A stretch of 64,000 bases of DNA from positions 404,291 to 468,290 of the forward strand of contig JABBOV010000008.1 of assembly GCA_012927625.1 (NCBI GenBank). The letters run 5' to 3'. Source of the stretch: Glaciimonas sp. (lineage in GTDB: Bacteria; Pseudomonadota; Gammaproteobacteria; Burkholderiales; Burkholderiaceae_D). Below are positions 25,456 through 35,664 of the stretch, in pieces (the stretch's first letter is position 1; each line of letters opens with the position of its first letter). Made by a program: the position numbers and the translations under genes. Below the pieces are notes generated by a model that worked only from the letters and a program-made list of their open reading frames with translations, was not told where the DNA came from and made no database searches.

Positions 25456-26576
25456 GCTGGTCGCGCTTTCTGGCCATCCTGCTGAAAGAATTCCGGCAAA
25501 TTCGGCGCGATCGGCTAACCTTTGCCATGATGGTCGGCGTGCCGATCCTGCAACTGATACTGTTCGGATTTGCGATCAATACCGATCCCAAGCACTTGCC
25601 GCTGGCGCTGGTTTGCGCCGACGAAAGCACGTTTTCACGCAGCTTTATTGCGGCCCTGGAAAATTCCGCCTATTTCCGCATCACGCAGCGCCCAAGCAGC
25701 GAGGCGCAGGCCAACCAGCTGCTGGCTGAAGGCCGGGTGCAGTTCGTGCTGGTGATCCCCGCGAACTTTTCGCGCCGTTTGATCCGTGGTGAAAAACCGG
25801 CGGTGCTGCTGGCTGCGGACGCCACCGATCCGGCAGCGTCCGGCAATGCGCTGGCTGCCGTCAATGCCATCAGCCGGCAAGCATTGCAGCGCGATTTGAC
25901 CGGCCCGCTGGCTAGCCTGCAGCCAACCGACGCGCCATTTGAGGTGCGGGTGCAGCGTCGCTACAACCCGGAAGGACTGTCGCGTTACAACATCGTGCCC
26001 GGCCTGATCGGCGTGATCCTGACTATGACGATGGTGATGATGACTGCGTTGGCGATGACCCGCGAACGCGAACGCGGCACCATGGAAAACCTGCTCGCCA
26101 CGCCGGTGCGGCCGTTCGAAGTAATGGCCGGAAAAATCGTGCCCTACATCCTGATCGGCTACGTCCAGGTCACGGTAATTTTGGTTGCCGCGCATTTGCT
26201 ATTCGATGTGCCGATGGTCGGCAGCTTGGGTTTGCTGCTGTTTGCGCTGGTGTTGTTCATGGCCGCGAACCTGGCGGTTGGTTTCACTTTTTCTACCATC
26301 GCCAAAAACCAGTTGCAGGCGATGCAACTGACCTTCTTTTTTTTCTTGCCGTCAATATTGTTGTCGGGTTTCATGTTCCCGTTTCGCGGCATGCCGATAT
26401 GGGCGCAATGGATTGGCCAAGTACTGCCGCTGACGCATTTCCTGCGCATCGTGCGCGGGATTCTGCTCAAGGGCAATACGCTGGCAGAAATCACTCCCAG
26501 CCTGTGGCCGATTGCCGCATTCATGCTGGTGGCCGGCGCAATTGCGCTGCAGCGATATCAAAAGACACTCGACTGA
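25452..26576 (+). CDS. ABC-2 type exporter permease (YbhR/YhhJ-like)
   Basis: The 374-residue protein begins ILLKEFRQIRRDRLTFAMMV with one N-terminal helix (GVPILQLILFGFAI). It has a large extracytoplasmic loop (residues 50-170). A cluster of five helices follows (GLIGVILTMTMVMMTALAMT, YILIGYVQVTVILVAAHLLF, LLLFALVLFMAANLAVGFTF, FFFFLPSILLSGFMFPF, IAAFMLVAGAIAL). The motif TRERERGTMENLLATPVRP is typical of ABC-2 exporters. It overlaps the ATPase by 4 bp. The substrate cannot be read from sequence; relatives export drugs or cell-surface compounds. Confidence 0.9.
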   Translation: MSWSRFLAILLKEFRQIRRDRLTFAMMVGVPILQLILFGFAINTDPKHLPLALVCADESTFSRSFIAALENSAYFRITQRPSSEAQANQLLAEGRVQFVLVIPANFSRRLIRGEKPAVLLAADATDPAASGNALAAVNAISRQALQRDLTGPLASLQPTDAPFEVRVQRRYNPEGLSRYNIVPGLIGVILTMTMVMMTALAMTRERERGTMENLLATPVRPFEVMAGKIVPYILIGYVQVTVILVAAHLLFDVPMVGSLGLLLFALVLFMAANLAVGFTFSTIAKNQLQAMQLTFFFFLPSILLSGFMFPFRGMPIWAQWIGQVLPLTHFLRIVRGILLKGNTLAEITPSLWPIAAFMLVAGAIALQRYQKTLD

Positions 26577-27046
26577 GCGCTAAAGCCAAACAGTAAAATA
26601 AAATCGTATGACGGTAGTCGAAAGCATCTGACACGATCAAATCTTTGCATGGGGCAATCATGGCAAATGCGCATTTATTGAAATAGGAGTGAGTCGGATC
26701 AATGGCTGGGCCCGCGTGTAAGGGCTGGAAAGATGCTTGCACGAGGTTGCACGTTTGGACGCAAATAGTGGGCAAGCTCCGAATCGCGCCAGCGCCGTGG
26801 GTAAATCACTCTTGGCACCTCACTCTTTCGACCGCGCCGCTCCTATACCTACCCGCACGTTGCAGATCGATTTCGATTTTATCAAACATCAACTGTACGT
26901 AAAATCATTAAAACATGGGAGTATCATAAAAAATATGGCTTTCTACGCATATTTAAATTGCTGAAATATAAAATACCTAAATCCAGTATATTATCAGTGC
27001 CGGAATCCGGCCGGCACCCGCCTATGGACTGTGCGAAGATACCGGC
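26577..27046. other. Intergenic region upstream of oxyR
   Basis: This 470-bp spacer contains only short overlapping ORFs without coding character (for example 26702-26902). The AT-rich element E5 sits at 26918-26950, about 100 nt before oxyR. The oxyR promoter should lie in the AT-rich tract 26930-27000; I could not fix its boxes. A palindromic CCGGAATCCGGCCGG lies just before the gene (27001-27015). Confidence 0.45.
26918..26950 (+). repeat. AT-rich dispersed element, copy E5
   Basis: GGAGTAT at 26918 and ACGCAT at 26945 are exactly 27 nt apart, followed by ATTTAAAT. The spacer shares TAAAAAA-ATG-CTTT with the copies at 62337 and 56407. Upstream of oxyR. Confidence 0.65.
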
Positions 27047-28000
27047 ATGACACTGACAGAACTCAAATACATCGTTGCCGTTGCGCGCGAAAAACATTTC
27101 GGCCATGCCGCAGAAGCCTGCTTCGTAGCGCAGCCGACCCTTTCGGTGGCCATCAAAAAGCTCGAAGATGAGTTGGGGGTGGTGATTTTCGAGCGCGGCG
27201 GGGCTGAAATTTCTATCACGCCGCTGGGTGCAAAAATCGTTGCGCAGGCCGAACTGGTACTGGAACAGACCGCCGCCCTCAAGGAAATAGCCAAGCAAAA
27301 CAAGGATCCGCTGGCAGGTTCCTTGCGCCTGGGCGTGATTTACACCATCGCACCGTACCTACTGCCACCGCTGGTCGGCGCCATGATCGAGCAGGTGCCG
27401 CAAATGCCGCTGGTGCTACAGGAAAACTTCACGGTGCGGCTACTCGAATCGCTGCGCCAAGGCGAACTGGACGCCGCCATAATAGCGCTGCCGATTCCAG
27501 ATCACGGCTTAATGGTGCAGCCGCTGTACGACGAACCATTTGTGGTGGCGCTGCCGAAACACCATCGATGGGCCAATCGCAATAGCATCAGGGCCGAAGA
27601 ACTGAAGTCGGAAACCATGCTGCTGCTGGGCAACGGCCATTGCTTCCGCGATCAGGTGCTGGAAGTCTGCCCGGAGATGTCGCGCTACTCCGGCCCCAGC
27701 TCAGGTGATGGCATTTCCCACACCTTCGAAGGTTCGTCGCTGGAAACCATTCGCCACATGGTGGCTTCAGGGATCGGCATTACCGTGCTGCCAAAGGCCT
27801 CGGTGCCGGACATGGATTCCAGGAGCGGCATGCTGCGCTACCTTCCGTTCGAACAACCGGCGCCATCGCGTCGCGTGGCCATTGCCTGGCGCAAAAGCTT
27901 CACACGCAGCCCCGCTATCGAAACGGTACGGCAAGCGGTTTTGCGCTGTACTCTACCTGGGGTAACGATGCTGCCGGAAGCGGTACCGAAAGAGGTTTAA
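27047..28000 (+). CDS. oxyR: Hydrogen peroxide-sensing LysR regulator OxyR
   Basis: The 317-residue LysR protein has an N-terminal winged HTH (MTLTELKYIVAVAREKHFGH, then ACFVAQPTLSVAIKKLED) and a C-terminal sensor domain. Both redox cysteines are present in GNGHCFRDQVLEVC, matching E. coli Cys199 and Cys208, so disulfide sensing of peroxide is expected. The oxidised form activates catalase and peroxidase genes. In many betaproteobacteria oxyR lies near ubiA; here the ugp operon separates them. It converges with ugpC, 38 bp apart. A large catalase gene at 53.9 kb is a plausible regulatory target, by inference. Confidence 0.93.
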   Translation: MTLTELKYIVAVAREKHFGHAAEACFVAQPTLSVAIKKLEDELGVVIFERGGAEISITPLGAKIVAQAELVLEQTAALKEIAKQNKDPLAGSLRLGVIYTIAPYLLPPLVGAMIEQVPQMPLVLQENFTVRLLESLRQGELDAAIIALPIPDHGLMVQPLYDEPFVVALPKHHRWANRNSIRAEELKSETMLLLGNGHCFRDQVLEVCPEMSRYSGPSSGDGISHTFEGSSLETIRHMVASGIGITVLPKASVPDMDSRSGMLRYLPFEQPAPSRRVAIAWRKSFTRSPAIETVRQAVLRCTLPGVTMLPEAVPKEV

Positions 28001-28038
28001 GCAGCGTTTGCCGACGATTGCATAGGCATTTGTGCAGA

Positions 28039-29112
28039 TCACGCCAGCCGCAAGGTGGTCTGCGGATCAAACCAGTGCAGCGCGCTGACATCGAAGCCAG
28101 CCGTAACCCGTTCGCCGGCAGTTACCGCAGTACCGGCCGGTGCGCGCACCACCAGTGGCTGGCTGCCGAAGCGTCCATACACCAACAGATCGGCGCCCAG
28201 CACTTCAACCATTTCCACTTCGACCGATAATCCCGCCCGACCGAGTTGCAGATGTTCCGGCCGGATGCCGAGCACACACTCGCGGCCGGCCGGTTGCGGC
28301 GCAGCGCCGTTCAACTGCAGTAGCGCGCCCGCCTCTGCATCGAAACTACCGCCATCCATGCTGACCTGGCCGCGCAACAAGTTCATCGGCGGCGAGCCGA
28401 TGAAACCGGCCACAAACATCGACGCCGGCCGACCATACACTTCGGCCGGGGTGCCGATCTGTTCGGCGCGGCCCGCATTCATCACGATCAAGCGTTGGCC
28501 AAGCGTCATTGCTTCGACCTGGTCGTGCGTGACATACAGGCTGGTGGTGCCGAGAGTGCGGTGCAGCCGTTGCAACTCAAGCCGCATTTGTACGCGCAGC
28601 TTGGCATCCAAATTAGAGAGTGGTTCGTCGAACAGAAACACCGCCGGCTCACGCACGATGGCGCGGCCCATTGCCACCCGCTGGCGCTGTCCACCGGAAA
28701 GTTGGCGCGGGGTGCGCTGCAACAGAGTGCTGAGTTCCAGAGTGGCAGCGGCTTTTTGCACCCGGGCGTCGATCTCATCTTTCGATAAATGCCGGATCCG
28801 CAAGCCGTACGCCATGTTGTCGTACACGCTCATATGCGGATACAGCGCATAGTTCTGAAACACCATCGCGATGTCGCGTTCTTTCGGCTCCAGTTGGTTG
28901 ACGACGCGCGCGCCAATCACAATCTCGCCGCTGGTGACCTCTTCCAGCCCTGCCACCATCCGCAACAGCGTCGATTTGCCACATCCTGACGGCCCCACCA
29001 TTACGACGAATTCGCCGTCGGCAATATCAACCGAGATGTCATGGATCACCTCGACCGCTGCAGGGCCGTAGCCGTAGGTTTTTTGAAGCCTGTTTAAATG
29101 AACTTTTGCCAT
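28039..29112 (-). CDS. ugpC: sn-glycerol-3-phosphate ABC importer ATP-binding protein UgpC
   Basis: About 357 residues starting [20 protein letters not shown], the usual UgpC start; the track adds five codons from a GTG. Walker A is [13 protein letters not shown] (near 37), Q-loop [16 protein letters not shown], signature [14 protein letters not shown] (near 135), Walker [17 protein letters not shown], and H-loop [14 protein letters not shown]-terminal TOBE-type regulatory domain ([15 protein letters not shown] near 280) follows, as in the MalK/UgpC group. It is the last gene of ugpBAEC and energises glycerol-3-phosphate uptake. Confidence 0.93.
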   Translation of the reverse strand: MAKVHLNRLQKTYGYGPAAVEVIHDISVDIADGEFVVMVGPSGCGKSTLLRMVAGLEEVTSGEIVIGARVVNQLEPKERDIAMVFQNYALYPHMSVYDNMAYGLRIRHLSKDEIDARVQKAAATLELSTLLQRTPRQLSGGQRQRVAMGRAIVREPAVFLFDEPLSNLDAKLRVQMRLELQRLHRTLGTTSLYVTHDQVEAMTLGQRLIVMNAGRAEQIGTPAEVYGRPASMFVAGFIGSPPMNLLRGQVSMDGGSFDAEAGALLQLNGAAPQPAGRECVLGIRPEHLQLGRAGLSVEVEMVEVLGADLLVYGRFGSQPLVVRAPAGTAVTAGERVTAGFDVSALHWFDPQTTLRLA

Positions 29113-29216
29113 TTGATTATTTTTCACATGGGGAGTTAGTCATGGGCGATCGACTTGATACTTCCCAGATCTATCCATAAGAGGAATACAAGGTGCGCCT
29201 GCATGGGCCAGTCGAA

Positions 29217-30068
29217 TTACTTCTCGACATCGACCAATCCCTTGACAAACCATTTCTGCATCAGCACCACGATCAACCCCGGCGGCAGCATGGCCAGCAC
29301 CAGGGTCGCCATCACCAGGTTCCATTCAACTGCAGCATCACCGCCGGCGATCATCGACTTGATGCCAATCCCGATCGGGTACATGCTTTGATCGGTCGCG
29401 GCCAGCAGCGGCCATAGATACTGGTTCCAGCCGTAGATGAACATGATGACGAACAGCGCCAGGATGTTGGTGCGCGACAGTGGCCATAAAATATCCATGA
29501 AGAAGCGCAGCGGCCCGGCACCGTCGATGCGCGCCGCTTCCGCCAGATCATCCGGTACGGTCAGAAAAAACTGTCTGAACAGAAACGTGGCGGTGGCCGA
29601 TGCGATCAATGGGATCGTCAGGCCGGCATAGGTATTAATCATGTGCAGGTCAGACACTACCTGATAGGTCGGCGTGATGCGCACTTCGACCGGCAACATC
29701 AGCGTCACGAAAATCATCCAGAAAAACAGCGACCGTCCGCGAAACCTGAAATACACGAAAGCAAACGCCGACAGCATCGAAATCGAGATCTTGCCAACGG
29801 CAATCACCAGTGCCGACACCAGGCTGACCCACAGCATGCGGCTGACCGGCGGCATCGAAATGTTGCCGGACGCGCCTTTGCCCAGCACCGCCGAATAATT
29901 TTCCAGAAAATGGCTGCCGGGGATCAGCGACATCGGCGCCGCCGCAGCCTGCTCTGCCGTTTGTGTACTGGCCACCAGCGCGATGTACAGCGGAAAAGCC
30001 ACCAGCAGCACGCCGACGATCAGTACCAGGTGACTAAACAGATCGAGGAGCGGACGCCGTTCAATCAT
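29217..30068 (-). CDS. ugpE: Glycerol-3-phosphate ABC importer permease UgpE
   Basis: The 283-residue inner-membrane permease has six predicted helices (first: [21 protein letters not shown]) and the ATPase-contact EAA loop [20 protein letters not shown] (near 190). It is of the MalG type and pairs with UgpA. It begins [17 protein letters not shown], as UgpE does. It lies 68 bp after ugpA and about 100 bp before ugpC on the same strand. Confidence 0.92.
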   Translation of the reverse strand: MIERRPLLDLFSHLVLIVGVLLVAFPLYIALVASTQTAEQAAAAPMSLIPGSHFLENYSAVLGKGASGNISMPPVSRMLWVSLVSALVIAVGKISISMLSAFAFVYFRFRGRSLFFWMIFVTLMLPVEVRITPTYQVVSDLHMINTYAGLTIPLIASATATFLFRQFFLTVPDDLAEAARIDGAGPLRFFMDILWPLSRTNILALFVIMFIYGWNQYLWPLLAATDQSMYPIGIGIKSMIAGGDAAVEWNLVMATLVLAMLPPGLIVVLMQKWFVKGLVDVEK

Positions 30069-30136
30069 GATTTTGCGCAGTCATTCATTACCTTCAAGGG
30101 AACGACCGGGGTCGGCCGAACTGAAAAAACGCAAGC

Positions 30137-31021
30137 TCATGAGTATTGCACCCTCTTTTCGACATACTTGAACTGCACCACGGTGAGGACGATGACGATA
30201 GTCATCAGGATCACCGACTGCGCCGCGGCGCCGCCCAGATCGCCGCCCTTGAAGCCGTCCTGGAACACCTTGTAGACCAGTATCTCGGTATCGTTGCCGG
30301 GGCCACCCTGGGTAGTCGCCTCGATAATCGCGAAAGTATCGAAAAATGCATACACTATGTTGACCACCAGCAGGAAAAATGTGGTCGGCGACAACAATGG
30401 AAAAACGATGGTAAAAAAGCGCCTGACCGGTCCTGCGCCGTCGATTGCCGCCGCTTCGATCAACGATTTCGGAATCGATTGCAGGCCGGCCAGAAAAAAC
30501 AGGAAGTTGTAACTGATCTGTTTCCATACGGCTGCGATCACGATCAGCAGCATCGCATGGTTTGGATTGAGTATATGATCCCATTCGATGCCGACATAGC
30601 GCAGCGCATGCGCAACAATACCGAGCGTCGGACTTAGCATAAACATCCACAACACACCCGCCACCACCGGCGCCACCGCATACGGCCAGATCAGGAAAGT
30701 CTTGTAGAACGCCGCACCCTTGACCACCCGATCGGCAAACGCTGCCAGAATCAGCGATAAGCTGAGGCCGAAGAATGCAACCAGCACCGAAAAAAACGCT
30801 GTAGTCCTAAACGATTGCAGATAGGTTTCATCGTTGAACAAGATACGAAAATTCTCGAGGCCGACGAATTGCGACGAGATGCCGAATGTATCCTGCAGCA
30901 ATACCGATTGGTAAAGCGCCTGCGCCGCCGGCCAGAAAAAGAACAATACCGTCACCACAATCTGCGGCGCCAGCAGCGCATACGGCAGCCAGACGGATTT
31001 AAAGCGAGCGCGTTTTTCCAT
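30137..31021 (-). CDS. ugpA: Glycerol-3-phosphate ABC importer permease UgpA
   Basis: The 294-residue MalF-type permease has six helices (first: [21 protein letters not shown]) and the EAA loop [20 protein letters not shown] (near 210). The N-terminal [20 protein letters not shown] and [20 protein letters not shown] near 250 are characteristic of UgpA. It pairs with UgpE to form the transmembrane pore. It lies 127 bp after ugpB; that gap is the widest in the operon. Confidence 0.92.
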   Translation of the reverse strand: MEKRARFKSVWLPYALLAPQIVVTVLFFFWPAAQALYQSVLLQDTFGISSQFVGLENFRILFNDETYLQSFRTTAFFSVLVAFFGLSLSLILAAFADRVVKGAAFYKTFLIWPYAVAPVVAGVLWMFMLSPTLGIVAHALRYVGIEWDHILNPNHAMLLIVIAAVWKQISYNFLFFLAGLQSIPKSLIEAAAIDGAGPVRRFFTIVFPLLSPTTFFLLVVNIVYAFFDTFAIIEATTQGGPGNDTEILVYKVFQDGFKGGDLGGAAAQSVILMTIVIVLTVVQFKYVEKRVQYS

Positions 31022-31148
31022 CAGATATTCAGCCGATTCGATGCACGTTTCAATTACTCACAACGCCATAGCGACCAGATTCAATCAACAAGCGCACTGA
31101 AAATCCGTAAATGGCAGGGTGCGTGCGGCGCATCCCGCCTCCAACTAT

Positions 31149-32459
31149 TCATTTATTTGCTTTCTCAAAGCGCACCAGCAATTCGTCGCCACGTTTCACC
31201 GCATTATCGAGCGCCTCCTTCGCGCTCTTCTTGCCGGTCCAGACATTTTCCAACTCCTCGTCAATCACATTGCGTATCTGCGGAAAATTGCCGAGACGGA
31301 TGCCACGCGATTTAGCGGTGGTCTTGACGATCATCTGCTGCACCGAAACATCTGTGCCGGGTTGGGTTTTATAAAATCCCGATTTCCTGGTCAATTCGTA
31401 AGCAGCCTTGGTAATCGGCAAATAGCCGGTTTCCTGGTGCCACTTGGCCTGTACTTCAGGTTGCGACAGAAACTTAAAGAATTTGGCGACCCCCTTGTAC
31501 TCTTCCGCCGTCTTGCCATTCATCGCCCACAGCGAAGCGCCGCCGATGATCGTGTTTTGCGGTGCGCCCACAACATCGCTGTAATAAGGCAGGGTCGATA
31601 CCGCGAATTTGAACTTGGCGTTTTTGGCGATACTGGCATAGGCCGCCGAGGAACTGGTCAACATCCCGCATTCGCCGGAATAAAACTTTGCTTCCGGCTC
31701 ATTCTTGCGCCCGGCATAGGTGAAATAGCCCTGTTTAGCCCAGTTCGCCAGGTTTTCGATGTGCCGGACATGCAATGGGCTGTTGAATTTCAACCGTGTA
31801 TTGGTACCGCCGAAGCCATTGTTATTCGATGCGAATTCGACGTTATGCCAGGCCGAAAAACTCTCTAGTTGCACCCACGATTGCCAGCCAGTGGTGTATG
31901 CACATTTTTCGCCATTCGCTTTCAGCTTGGCGGCAGCAGCTACCACTTCCGGCCAGGTTTTCGGTGCGGCTTCAGGATCGAGGCCAGCTTTGGCGAACAT
32001 GTCCTTGTTATAGTAAAACACTGTGGTCGAACTGTTGAACGGCAACGACATCATCTCGCCTTTCGGTGACGTGTAATAACCGGCCACCGCAGGCACATAG
32101 TCCGACGGGTCGAATTTTTCGCCGGCGCTCTTCATCACTTCCGAAACCGGCTTGATCGCGCCTTTCGAATACATCATGGTGGCGGTGCCAACTTCAAATA
32201 CCTGCAGGATGTTGGGCGCATTGCCGGCGCGATAGGCGGCGATCGCAGCCGCCAGCGCTTCATCGTAACTGCCCTTGAAGACGGCATTCACCTTGTACTC
32301 GGACTGACTCTTGTTGAACTGGCCTGCCAGACCGGCGACGCGATCGTTGAGCGCGCCGGTCATTGAATGCCACCAGGTGATTTCGGTCACGGCGTGGGCA
32401 GATGCCGCAACGCCTGCCAACAGGCCGGCAGCGGCCAATGATTTCCAATTGATTTGCAT
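31149..32459 (-). CDS. ugpB: Periplasmic glycerol-3-phosphate-binding protein UgpB
   Basis: The 436-residue substrate-binding protein has a Sec signal peptide (MQINWKSLAAAGLLAGVAAS, cut near AHA). The mature start VTEITWWHSMTGALNDRVAG is the UgpB-type WWHSM motif. Later UgpB-like blocks include LPFNSSTTVFYYNKDMFAKA and GGASLWAMNGKTAEEYKGVA. It captures sn-glycerol-3-phosphate or its diesters in the periplasm. AGGAGG sits just upstream of the start, a strong ribosome site. It is the first gene of ugpBAEC; no ugpQ phosphodiesterase follows. Phosphate control is usual for ugp, but I did not find a clear pho box by eye. Confidence 0.93.
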   Translation of the reverse strand: MQINWKSLAAAGLLAGVAASAHAVTEITWWHSMTGALNDRVAGLAGQFNKSQSEYKVNAVFKGSYDEALAAAIAAYRAGNAPNILQVFEVGTATMMYSKGAIKPVSEVMKSAGEKFDPSDYVPAVAGYYTSPKGEMMSLPFNSSTTVFYYNKDMFAKAGLDPEAAPKTWPEVVAAAAKLKANGEKCAYTTGWQSWVQLESFSAWHNVEFASNNNGFGGTNTRLKFNSPLHVRHIENLANWAKQGYFTYAGRKNEPEAKFYSGECGMLTSSSAAYASIAKNAKFKFAVSTLPYYSDVVGAPQNTIIGGASLWAMNGKTAEEYKGVAKFFKFLSQPEVQAKWHQETGYLPITKAAYELTRKSGFYKTQPGTDVSVQQMIVKTTAKSRGIRLGNFPQIRNVIDEELENVWTGKKSAKEALDNAVKRGDELLVRFEKANK

Positions 32460-32664
32460 AATTCCTCCTGAGAGGTTGAACTGTATCGGGCGAATATTTC
32501 AACGGCATTACAATAACCCGAGCGAGTTGGTGGCGCTTATAATTCGATTTTGCAATGCAATATTTAATGGCATCCGGCAATTAACTAGCCCGATACTTCC
32601 AGCCGGTGGGTTCTACCTTCTTACCGCCCTGATGGACGGGATTTCAACCAGAGTCAGAGTTTAG

Positions 32665-33519
32665 ATGAAGCGACTTCAGCTGTATTTCCGTCTGGTCCGA
32701 CTCGACAAGCCGATCGGCATCCTGTTATTGCTATGGCCAACGTTGATTGCGCTCTGGCTTGCCAGCGCCGGCGTTCCAGACTTGCAGCTTCTGCTGATTT
32801 TTACGCTAGGCACCGCGTTGATGCGCTCGGCCGGCTGCGCGGTCAACGATTACGCCGACCGCGACATTGACCGGCATGTTAAACGCACAGTCGACCGACC
32901 GCTGACTTCCGGCAAGATCAAGGCATGGGAAGCACTGACGGTGGCGCTGTTGCTGGCCCTGATGGCATTCTTGCTGATCCTGCCGCTGAATGCGCTGACC
33001 AAGCAATTGTCGGTGGCAGCACTGCTGATCGCCGCCAGCTATCCGTATTTCAAGCGTTTTTTCGCCATCCCGCAAGCGTATCTGGGCGTCGCCTTCGGCT
33101 TCGGTATCCCGATGGGTTTTGCCGCTGTGCAAGCGACAGTGCCGCCAGCCGCATGGTGGCTGCTGGCGGCAAATATTTTCTGGGCAATTGCCTACGATAC
33201 CGAATACGCGATGGTGGACCGCGACGACGACCTCAAGCTCGGCCTCAAGACTTCCGCCATCACATTCGGCCGCTTTGACGTGGCGGCGGTGATGCTGTGC
33301 TACGCAGCAACCCTGTCCATCATGCTGGTCGTCGGCTGGCAATTCGGCCTGCGCGGCTGGTTCATCGCCGGCCTGTCCGGCGCTGCCGGCTGCGCGGTTT
33401 ATCACTACACGTTGATCCGCAAGCGCGACCGCGTGGGTTGTTTCGCCGCCTTCCGCCACAACAACTGGCTGGGTGCGATGCTCTTTGCCGGAGTGGCTTT
33501 GGATTACGCCGCTCGCTGA
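32665..33519 (+). CDS. ubiA: 4-hydroxybenzoate polyprenyltransferase UbiA
   Basis: The 284-residue integral membrane prenyltransferase attaches a polyprenyl chain to 4-hydroxybenzoate in ubiquinone synthesis. It has eight or nine helices and both Asp-rich metal/diphosphate motifs: [15 protein letters not shown] (near 72) and [16 protein letters not shown] (near 178). The N-terminus [19 protein letters not shown] is typical. It is divergent from ugpB with about 200 bp between. Family and role are secure. Confidence 0.95.
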   Translation: MKRLQLYFRLVRLDKPIGILLLLWPTLIALWLASAGVPDLQLLLIFTLGTALMRSAGCAVNDYADRDIDRHVKRTVDRPLTSGKIKAWEALTVALLLALMAFLLILPLNALTKQLSVAALLIAASYPYFKRFFAIPQAYLGVAFGFGIPMGFAAVQATVPPAAWWLLAANIFWAIAYDTEYAMVDRDDDLKLGLKTSAITFGRFDVAAVMLCYAATLSIMLVVGWQFGLRGWFIAGLSGAAGCAVYHYTLIRKRDRVGCFAAFRHNNWLGAMLFAGVALDYAAR

Positions 33520-33670
33520 AATACGCTTATACTGGATGCAGTGTAAATGCGGGTGCGAATGCAGATGCACCGAAGATCGTTTTTGCTTGCCAATTTGATG
33601 TAAGACAAGGCTGCCTGACCGACCTTCAGTAAAATTATTTTAGATCAACCAAACTTTAACAAGGTGCCTT

Positions 33671-33988
33671 ATGGATTCCAATGAACTTAATACTGAAGGT
33701 CGCGACAGAATAATGGGTGAACTGAAAAGTGTCATTACCGACGCTGAAGAGCTAATGAAAAACACCGAGCAGCAAGTCGGCGAAGGGTTCAAAGTTGCCA
33801 GAGCAAAGTTTGAATCGACGTTGCGCAGCGCAAAATCTGAACTGCTTCATATGGAAGAAACCATCGTCGAAAGAACGAAAGACGTAATGCATAACACCGA
33901 TGAATATGTCAAGGATCATCCGTGGAAATCGGTCGGTCTGGGCGCCTGCGTCGGACTGATTATCGGTTTGCTCATCGGCCGTAAATAA
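33671..33988 (+). CDS. ElaB/YqjD/DUF883-family membrane-anchored protein
   Basis: The 105-residue protein has a long charged helical part (KSVITDAEELMKNTEQQVGE...) and a C-terminal HPWKSVGLGACVGLIIGLLIGRK anchor, the pattern of ElaB/YqjD. In E. coli these stationary-phase proteins tie ribosomes to the inner membrane. It is the first of a three-gene set identical in plan to yqjD-yqjE-yqjK; the next gene starts at the base after its stop codon. Confidence 0.87.
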   Translation: MDSNELNTEGRDRIMGELKSVITDAEELMKNTEQQVGEGFKVARAKFESTLRSAKSELLHMEETIVERTKDVMHNTDEYVKDHPWKSVGLGACVGLIIGLLIGRK

Positions 33989-34375
33989 ATGGCAATTGCT
34001 GCATCGATTTCTCGGCTGGCCGGAACTCTGATCGACCTGCTGCAAACGCGGTTGGAGCTGGCCACGGTCGAACTGGAAGAAGAAACCCTGCGTTCTTTCT
34101 CCTATTTGCTGTTTGCGCTGGTCGCGATGTTCTGTCTCGCCATGACGATATTGCTGGGCACTGTGCTGATCGTCGCGATTTTTTGGGATACGCACCGGAT
34201 TCCGGTTCTGCTCTCATTGATTGCCGCGTTTGGTTTGAGCGGCATCATGATTGGGCTGAGACTTCGCAGCAATTACCGCGGGAAACCGAAAATGTTGTCG
34301 CACACGCTATCGGAACTGCGCAAGGATTTGGCGCGCATCAGTCCCGACCGGAATGACGCTGGGAAGATGCCATGA
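33989..34375 (+). CDS. YqjE-like membrane protein (phage-holin-like family)
   Basis: The 128-residue protein has an amphipathic start (SRLAGTLIDLLQTRLELATVELEEE) and two hydrophobic helices (YLLFALVAMFCLAMTILLGTVLIVAIFW and VLLSLIAAFGLSGIMIGLRL), the YqjE/Phage_holin_3_6 pattern. Its start directly abuts the DUF883 gene's stop, and it overlaps the next gene by 4 bp. Its function is not well established; the cluster is linked to stress or stationary phase in other bacteria. Confidence 0.82.
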   Translation: MAIAASISRLAGTLIDLLQTRLELATVELEEETLRSFSYLLFALVAMFCLAMTILLGTVLIVAIFWDTHRIPVLLSLIAAFGLSGIMIGLRLRSNYRGKPKMLSHTLSELRKDLARISPDRNDAGKMP

Positions 34376-34695
34376 ATTCCTCTACCTTGGGGCGGCTCGC
34401 CAGACGTCGGGCTGAATTGATCGCGCGCTGCACAGCACAGCGCGATGCGCTGTCAATGCAGAGCCAGTCCCTGGCACAGATGATGTCGACTCTGGATCAT
34501 GGGTTGGCGCTATTGCAGCGCATCAAAAATAACCCCGTCGCAATAGCCAGCCTAGTGGTTGGGGTGGCGGTCATCAGGCCGCGTCGGTTATTGCTATTGT
34601 TACGCACCGGCCTGCTGGGATGGCAGGCATTGCGCGCCGTCGCGCCATTGCTGCACGACATGCTGGAGCGCAGCAAGAAAAAAACCGGCGCTTAA
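34372..34695 (+). CDS. YqjK-like small basic protein
   Basis: The 107-residue protein begins with a basic helical region (LGRLARRRAELIARCTAQRD) and has a mid helix (NPVAIASLVVGVAVIRPRR) plus a C-terminal LLRTGLLGWQALRAVAPLLH. It overlaps the YqjE-like gene by ATGA. Position as third gene of the yqjD-E-K-like cluster supports the call; sequence alone is weakly diagnostic. Confidence 0.7.
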   Translation: MNSSTLGRLARRRAELIARCTAQRDALSMQSQSLAQMMSTLDHGLALLQRIKNNPVAIASLVVGVAVIRPRRLLLLLRTGLLGWQALRAVAPLLHDMLERSKKKTGA

Positions 34696-34761
34696 TTTTC
34701 GTCTGGTTTTTTCGTTTATTTTGGCATGTGTTTCGTCTTCGTAGAACTTACGCAATATCCA

Positions 34762-34815
34762 GTAGTGCAGGCCTCCGTGCCTGCGGTCTGGCGCAGGCAC
34801 GGAGGCCTGCACTAC
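34762..34815. repeat. Dispersed palindrome family A, copy A2
   Basis: GTAGTGCAGGCCTCCGTGCC at the left and its exact reverse complement at the right enclose a short loop, giving a stem of about 23 bp. It lies between the convergent yqjK-like and proC genes, where it could act as a bidirectional terminator. Confidence 0.85.
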
Positions 34816-34850
34816 TTAAACAACCGTATTTTACGTGCGTCTTATTGCGT

Positions 34851-35663
34851 TTAATCGCGCCCCATCTCTTCACCTAATTCCCGGCTCCTGAGCGCTGCTG
34901 CCTTCACCGCACCGATGATGCGGTCTTTGACGCCGCTAGCGTCCATGCTGGTAAGTGCGGCATACGTGGTACCGCCTTTTGAGGTGACACGTTCACGCAA
35001 TACGGCGACCGGGTCAATGGATTGCGCGGCCAGTTGCGCGGCGCCGACAAAAGTGGCAATGGCTAGCTGGCTGCCTTGTTCTGCGCTCAAGCCCAGCTCT
35101 TGCGCGGCCTGTTGCATTGCCTCGATAAAATAGAACACATAGGCCGGGCCGCTGCCGGACACCGCCGTGACCGCGTCGATTTGCGTCTCCTCGTCCAGCC
35201 AAACCGTGCTGCCCACCGCCTGCATGATGCTGTTGGCGGCATCGTGCTGGGCCGCCGATACGCCCGGCAGCGCGACCATTCCTGTGATGCCTTGATCGAT
35301 CAAGGCAGGCGTATTCGGCATGCAGCGCACGATTGCAGCATGGCCCCCCAGCCAGCGCGACAAGTCCTGCGCCCGAATGCCGGCGGCAATCGACAGCACT
35401 AGTTGCGTCGTCACCTGCGGTTGCAGATGTGCCGCCACGTCCCGCATCTGTTGCGGCTTGACTGCCAGCACGATGACGTCCGAGCGCGCCACCCTGGCAT
35501 CAATCCGGGCAGCGCTGGTGACACCGAATTGCTGCACCAATTTCGCCAGGGTGGCGGGATTCGGATCGACCACATGGATATTAGTACCGGCCGTGAATGT
35601 GCCTGCCAGACCGCTGATTAATGCTGTAGCCATGTTGCCGCCACCGATAAAGCTGATTTTCAT
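34851..35663 (-). CDS. proC: Pyrroline-5-carboxylate reductase ProC
   Basis: The 270-residue enzyme makes proline from pyrroline-5-carboxylate using NAD(P)H. The start at ATG 35663 gives MKISFIGGGNMATALISGLA, the Rossmann GGGNM motif; the track's 35783 start overlaps yggS. Other family blocks are VKPQQMRDV, RCMPNTPALIDQGITGM (near 122) and the signature VTSKGGTTYAALTSMD (near 230). It follows yggS by one base, so they are co-transcribed, as in many bacteria. Confidence 0.95.
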   Translation of the reverse strand: MKISFIGGGNMATALISGLAGTFTAGTNIHVVDPNPATLAKLVQQFGVTSAARIDARVARSDVIVLAVKPQQMRDVAAHLQPQVTTQLVLSIAAGIRAQDLSRWLGGHAAIVRCMPNTPALIDQGITGMVALPGVSAAQHDAANSIMQAVGSTVWLDEETQIDAVTAVSGSGPAYVFYFIEAMQQAAQELGLSAEQGSQLAIATFVGAAQLAAQSIDPVAVLRERVTSKGGTTYAALTSMDASGVKDRIIGAVKAAALRSRELGEEMGRD

Positions 35664-35664
35664 A

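Noticed and set aside
31119-31868. 249-codon + ORF antisense to ugpB
   Set aside because: Shadow of ugpB; no recognisable domain.
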